Positions 56,197 through 60,000 of a DNA stretch of 60,000 nucleotides are shown in pieces. How positions within the stretch are numbered: position 1 is the stretch's first letter; each line of letters begins with the position of its first letter. Source of the DNA: Takakia lepidozioides (lineage: Eukaryota > Streptophyta > Takakiopsida > Takakiales > Takakiaceae); NCBI GenBank assembly GCA_030704615.1, contig CM060732.1, forward strand, positions 27,821,053-27,881,052, given 5' to 3'. The notes under the pieces were generated by a model. The model did no database searches, was not told the origin of the DNA, and saw only the letters and a list, made by a program, of their open reading frames with translations. Position numbers and translations under genes: made by a program.

Positions 56197-57477
56197 TCAA
56201 TGATTTCTGGAATCCCTAAGGAGGAGTTTGTGCAGCTCGTTTACGCTCAACGCCGGTGCATGAATAAAGTCATCAATAGTCACGTTTATCCTCAACCTCT
56301 TCAGGTAAATGTAATACAGATGCTTACACGGATAATACTTCGAACCCTTATTTGCTTCCATCAACGAGAAGTCCGTACAATTGCAAGTCGGCTCCACTCC
56401 AATAGTAATTGTGTATACATCGTCGCGTACAGCCGAGCCGGCCGTTGCCATCCGATACACACGCCCAAGGCCGGGTGGGGGTACGTCCATGGAGCTCTGA
56501 ATAGTGCAAGCCATCCCAAGAGCATTGGCAATCCGAGTCTCATTCAACTTGTTGGGAGGGTGTCGTCTCTTCACTCTTCCGAATCGCATTGTGGGATGTG
56601 CAGAATTGTCCAATCCGTCTCTACTGGACCGAGCAGTCTGCAATGCCTGGGTCTGAGGAACCGGAAATGCGTGGGCCGGGATGTCTGTGCGTTGCACCAT
56701 TCGAAATCCTGCTGCAGATAGAGCATCCGCCTCATTCTGAGAGAGGCTGCAACCCGTTGCAACAGGCCAGACGCCCGGAGGCTCCGGCATTCCCTGAATC
56801 CCGTACTTGGGCTTGCCAAATACACAGGTCATTATGTCGTGCCTACAGAACCAAAATGTCTGCGTTGTGGCGTGAGCAAATGTGGGAGTCAAAAATTTGC
56901 CGCTGAAACAAGGTACAGGTACAGCACCATGTGGGTTCCTCCGAATCATCTCACCACAGCGTGCTTTCGTATCCACCCGGATGGCGCAGCACTTCCCTCG
57001 AAATGCCGGCAATGTCCTCGCAATTCTCCACTGTGACTCCGACACTCTTGTCCCCACAATGTAAATGTTGTACTGCTTTACTACAGATGGCTCGTTATGT
57101 TGTCGGGGCACGCGCCCTGTGCTCAAAGGAGATGACGATCTTGAACGTGCAGGACTTGCGGTGCTCGACGAGACCTCCTCGGGCAACATCACCGGACCAC
57201 GAGGGAACGTGCGAATATTCTTGTCAGCTCGCCATGAATCCTCTTCTCCGCCAGGTGCCTCGTCAAGTCTTCGTCTCACTGGACAGGTATGAACATCTCC
57301 TCCCAAATGTTGGCCTCTTCGCAGCAATGGCGTGTCCCGAAGGCCCTCTCGCAAGGCCGCCGCCCACTTTCGAGGATTCTTCGATCTAGAGGCAGTCCGC
57401 ATCAGCATTTCTTGCCTGTCCGGCCCCAAGCCCCACTGTTTCCATTTCAAGAACTGGTTGTATCTGCTTTGCTGCAT
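56197..57477 (-). CDS. SWIM zinc-finger protein, C-terminal exon (MULE-like copy 2)
   Basis: 426 codons, uninterrupted. The start region (SRYNQFLKWKQWGLGPDRQE) aligns with TQYREFLRGRGSSKGPDRAE of the exon at 49.99-48.56 kb. After a variable Ser/Arg-rich part come FWFCRHDIMTCVFG, WPVATGCSLSQNEADALSAA, VDVPPPGLGRVYRMA and a SWIM finger CNCTDF...YPCKHLYYIYLKRL. All SWIM ligands are present. The two copies share order but are quite diverged, so they belong to different subfamilies. The upstream part is cut off exactly where CACTACAACA begins (57480), so the transposase core is missing here. It is open but probably only an orphan exon. Confidence 0.65.
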   Translation of the reverse strand: MQQSRYNQFLKWKQWGLGPDRQEMLMRTASRSKNPRKWAAALREGLRDTPLLRRGQHLGGDVHTCPVRRRLDEAPGGEEDSWRADKNIRTFPRGPVMLPEEVSSSTASPARSRSSSPLSTGRVPRQHNEPSVVKQYNIYIVGTRVSESQWRIARTLPAFRGKCCAIRVDTKARCGEMIRRNPHGAVPVPCFSGKFLTPTFAHATTQTFWFCRHDIMTCVFGKPKYGIQGMPEPPGVWPVATGCSLSQNEADALSAAGFRMVQRTDIPAHAFPVPQTQALQTARSSRDGLDNSAHPTMRFGRVKRRHPPNKLNETRIANALGMACTIQSSMDVPPPGLGRVYRMATAGSAVRDDVYTITIGVEPTCNCTDFSLMEANKGSKYYPCKHLYYIYLKRLRINVTIDDFIHAPALSVNELHKLLLRDSRNH

Positions 57478-57479
57478 AA

Positions 57480-57870
57480 CACTACAACAAATTGCGGCTT
57501 TTACGTCTCTGTGTTATGACTGCAAATGCAGTCATGGAAGCCATTTACGACTTCCTGACTCTGTAGACGTAAAGACCTAGTCAGTTGTGACATGGCAGAT
57601 ATGACTCTCCAGGCTGGCTGTCACATGGCGCCAGAGCAGCTGTGGGGGTAGTCATACACGCTGGCATTACTGAATGACTGAACGGGTCCATGTCAGCCGC
57701 TGTGTAATAGAGACACGTGCTCTCTACAGAACACGCCACGTGTCAGACTGCAAGGCCATCCGACTGCAGAGGAGGGAATCAGACGTCAGCATGTGTCGCG
57801 TCGTGATTTTGACACGTGGTTCCTCATGTCAATTGACACGCGTCGCTGTTGGGGGTTGTAGATTTACTTT
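57480..57870. mobile_element. CACTA-type left terminus and CACGTG/GACTGC-rich subterminal region
   Basis: CACTACAACAAATTGCGGC starts at 57480. Its first ten bases equal the inverted terminus at 34507-34516. The palindrome ATGACTGCAAATGCAGTCAT lies at 57517-57536, and ACACGTG/CCACGTG/ACACGTGG sites at about 57713, 57735 and 57821, with AGACTGCAAGG between. The same words make up the 34.0-34.5 kb element, so both belong to one family. The right end is not identified. Confidence 0.6.
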
Positions 57871-58130
57871 ATTGTTATTATAATTACTAAAATAATTATT
57901 ATAATTATTTGTTATTATAATTATTATTACTGACCAACATGGGACAGTGGCACATTATTAAATAACGAATTTTTGAAATTATATTCTTAGATAAAATATT
58001 TATTCGCTCATATACCAAAACACACCCTTACGGGGAAGGAGAGTTTGCCTTAGTGCCTGTGCTGAATTGCATCTGCTACTGTTACCTGTTTATGGATATT
58101 TTTTATTGTCACTTTGGCAGTATTATATCA
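57871..58130. other. AT-rich spacer
   Basis: TTATTATAATTA runs at 57865-57930; nothing coding. Confidence 0.5.
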
Positions 58131-58139
58131 AAGTCACTC

Positions 58140-59100
58140 CAAACTATCTACCATCTACCCATGACCATCTACCCATGCAGGTTTCTTGTAGCTATCCTTC
58201 CACAGGGAATCATCGGTAATCTGGAGCTTGAAATCCGGCTTTCTTGGATGATCTGGACCCACACTCTATCCCTGCTCCTTCAGCTATCCATGCCTCTGCA
58301 TAGATCATGCATATATCCTTGCATTGATGTTAGCAGCTGACAATGACAGCCTACATTTGTTCCAGCAAACACCCAACTCAACTTACCACACAAGTTCCTA
58401 TTCTCAATTGCATCTGTTACTCTCTGTAATCCAACAGGCATTTACCTTTTTGCCTCGGTTGTCCCACCATTGACTGGGGTCAGAAAAGTATTCATTCCAC
58501 AGCTTCCCCTCATCTCCGTTAACTGTTTTTCGATACTTTCCTGTTGTCACATTGGCAATATCATGTCAAAGTCACTCCAAACTAGATTCACTCAACCAGC
58601 TAACTTGCAGACATTGAAATTTAGGGCCGGTTCTGATAAGAGGGAAAAACAGGGTGAAATGTGTTGAAGAAGGTGCCTTTATTAGCAGTGCTTGATTTTA
58701 TCAATTGTGCCGCTACTCCTGCGGCTTCCAGTTCACCATCTACCCATGCAGGTTTCTTATAGCTAAATCCACAGGTAATCATAGGTAATCATGTGCTTGA
58801 AATCTGGCCCTCTTGGATGAATCTGGACCCATACTCTATCCCTGCTCTTTCAGCTATCACTGCTTCTGCACAAATCATGCATACTTCCTTGCCTTGCAGC
58901 TGATAATGACAGCCTACATTTGTTCTAGGAAACACCCAACTCAGCTTATCACACTAGTTCCTATGCTGAATTGCGTCTGCCCTCTATAATCTAACAGGCA
59001 TTAACCTTTTTCCCTCGGTTGTCCCACCATTCCACAACTTCTCCTCGTCTCTGTGACTTGTTTCTGGATACTTTCCTGTTGTCACATTGGCATCATGTCA
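58140..59100. repeat. Direct duplication of a PPR-associated segment, inverted relative to 32.3-33.1 kb
   Basis: Two units (about 58140-58560 and 58720-59100) share CATCTACCCATGCAGGTTTC, the sequence around TCTGGACCCA(C/T)ACTCTAT, and GTTGTCCCACCATT. The reverse complement of the same text occurs at 32340-32480 and 32870-33170. So this repeat family is present in both orientations at the two ends of the window's right half. Confidence 0.8.
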
Positions 59101-59835
59101 AAGTTCAGATCGACATCTAGTACAATTCCACCACGAACCTCTTTGCTATTTTGCAGGGCTGCCAGGCTTGCACACATGTTGCAAATGTAACAAACACGAT
59201 GTGGTTGCGCTGCAGTATCCCTTCCCACACCACTTGCTCATAGACCTCTCCAAAGGGCCTCCATCCTGTGCCGCTGTTGTGCATATCCTGGGATCATCAT
59301 CCTCCATGCACCCCAATTTGGCATACAAGTCCACAAGGGCATAGTTCAGAACAACATTTGTTTAATTCCAGCTTGGACGATCAACATCACAAACCCCGTC
59401 TTCACTCATTGCCTACTCTAGGTAAGTGCAATTATGGGGACCACATCTCATTCAGCCATATTATCAAAACAACCATGTATCCTTGTAGTTGCACCCTGCA
59501 ACCTTGGCATACATGTCCACTACGGCAACGTTCAGAATCACATCAAATACAATACCAGCTTTGACAATATCACCGTGGACCTCTGTACCTTTTTTCAGGG
59601 CTGCCAGGTGTGCATTTGACATACATATCCACCAAGGCAGTGTTTAGAGTGACATCTAGTGGTACAATTCCAGATTTGATAATGGACCTTTGCGTCCTTT
59701 CCAGGGCTACCAGGCTCGCATTTGACATACATGTACACCAGGGGAATGTTCAGAATGACATCAGGTACAATTCCAGCTTTGATGATGTCACCATGAACCT
59801 CTTGGCCCCTTCCCAGGGCTGCTAGGCTCGCATAT
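59100..59835 (-). pseudogene. PPR-derived fragments, minus strand
   Basis: The reverse strand contains VDLYAKLGCMEDD, then repeated partial units corresponding to the NVILN(N/I)(T/A)LVDMY phrase (seen at about 59330, 59520, 59640 and 59740 as complement of ATTCTGAACAATACCCTGG-like text) and AALEKGxEVHGDI. They are the inverted counterpart of 31.6-33.6 kb and equally broken. After 59835 the same PPR text (HDVVWxAM-like) continues, badly decayed, to the window edge. Confidence 0.65.
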
Positions 59836-60000
59836 GCATATTAACAAACACAAATGAACATGACCTGGTTTGGCTTCATCCTTTCCCACATCATTTGTTC
59901 TTAGGTTTCCCAAGCCTTACTCCCACACCTATGCTACACACACCTTACAATCATGGCAGTCCACAACACCACATCTCATTTAGCCATGTTGTCGAACTCT

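Noticed and set aside
1-60000. tRNA, rRNA or other structured RNA genes
   Set aside because: I saw no cloverleaf with A and B boxes, nor rRNA or snRNA core words. The only tRNA-related sequence is the copia primer-binding site.

Overview
The window is nuclear DNA of a land plant, very rich in repeats. Support for this comes from short GT-AG introns, an mTERF gene end, PLS-class PPR fragments, an ING gene, a PP2A-A gene start, and plant CACTA, hAT and MULE-like transposons together with Ty1/copia, Ty3/gypsy and LINE retroelements. The abundance of PPR fragments and the large repeat load fit a spore-bearing plant (fern or lycophyte) or a gymnosperm. I cannot fix the species, and a charophyte is not strictly excluded. 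Almost every transposon gene is damaged; only the ING gene looks like a plausibly working host gene.

Layout. 0-0.34 kb: 3' part of an mTERF exon. 1.8-3.05 kb: LINE 3' end. 3.7-6.7 kb: right part of a CACTA element (accessory gene, GCGACG palindrome array, TIR). 7.99-12.40 kb: a complete but gag-poor copia element with 371-bp LTRs. 12.9-14.0 kb: first two exons of PP2A-A, truncated. 14.7-19.0 kb: an ING-type histone-reader gene with a LINE fragment in its last intron. 20.2-24.9 kb: CACTA element with a TNP2 transposase (minus) and a divergent accessory gene (plus). 26.1-30.4 kb: nearly full LINE (endonuclease, RT). 30.6-31.5 kb: rearranged copy of an unknown gene family carrying a DGNHR motif. 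31.5-33.6 kb and 58.1-59.8 kb: PPR-derived repeats in opposite orientations. 34.0-34.5 kb: CACTA end with CACGTG-bearing tandem repeats. 34.6-35.3 kb: LINE RNase H. 36.6-44.3 kb: Ty3/gypsy element. 44.7-46.0 kb: hAT transposase. 46.4-47.3 kb: GCGACCGCC hairpin array. 48.5-51.4 kb: MULE-like SWIM transposase, with a second partial SWIM copy at 56.2-57.5 kb. 52.5-55.4 kb: second copy of the DGNHR gene family, bracketed by a regularly spaced 24-bp palindrome array.

Most important observation. The Ty3/gypsy element (36.6-44.3 kb) carries, between its protease and reverse transcriptase, a C5 cytosine DNA methyltransferase domain (motifs I, IV with PCQ, VI with ENV, VIII-like and X-like). Downstream of the integrase it carries a complete C4HC3 PHD finger. 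It therefore combined a DNA-methylation writer with a likely histone-tail reader in one retroelement. The copy is broken by frameshifts, stops and a clean internal inversion of about 420 bp in the integrase. Capture of methyltransferases by retrotransposons is known from charophytes and dinoflagellates; its presence in what looks like a land plant, joined to a PHD finger, deserves a proper search. The second candidate novelty is the alternating palindrome array around the DGNHR gene at 52.5-55.4 kb.
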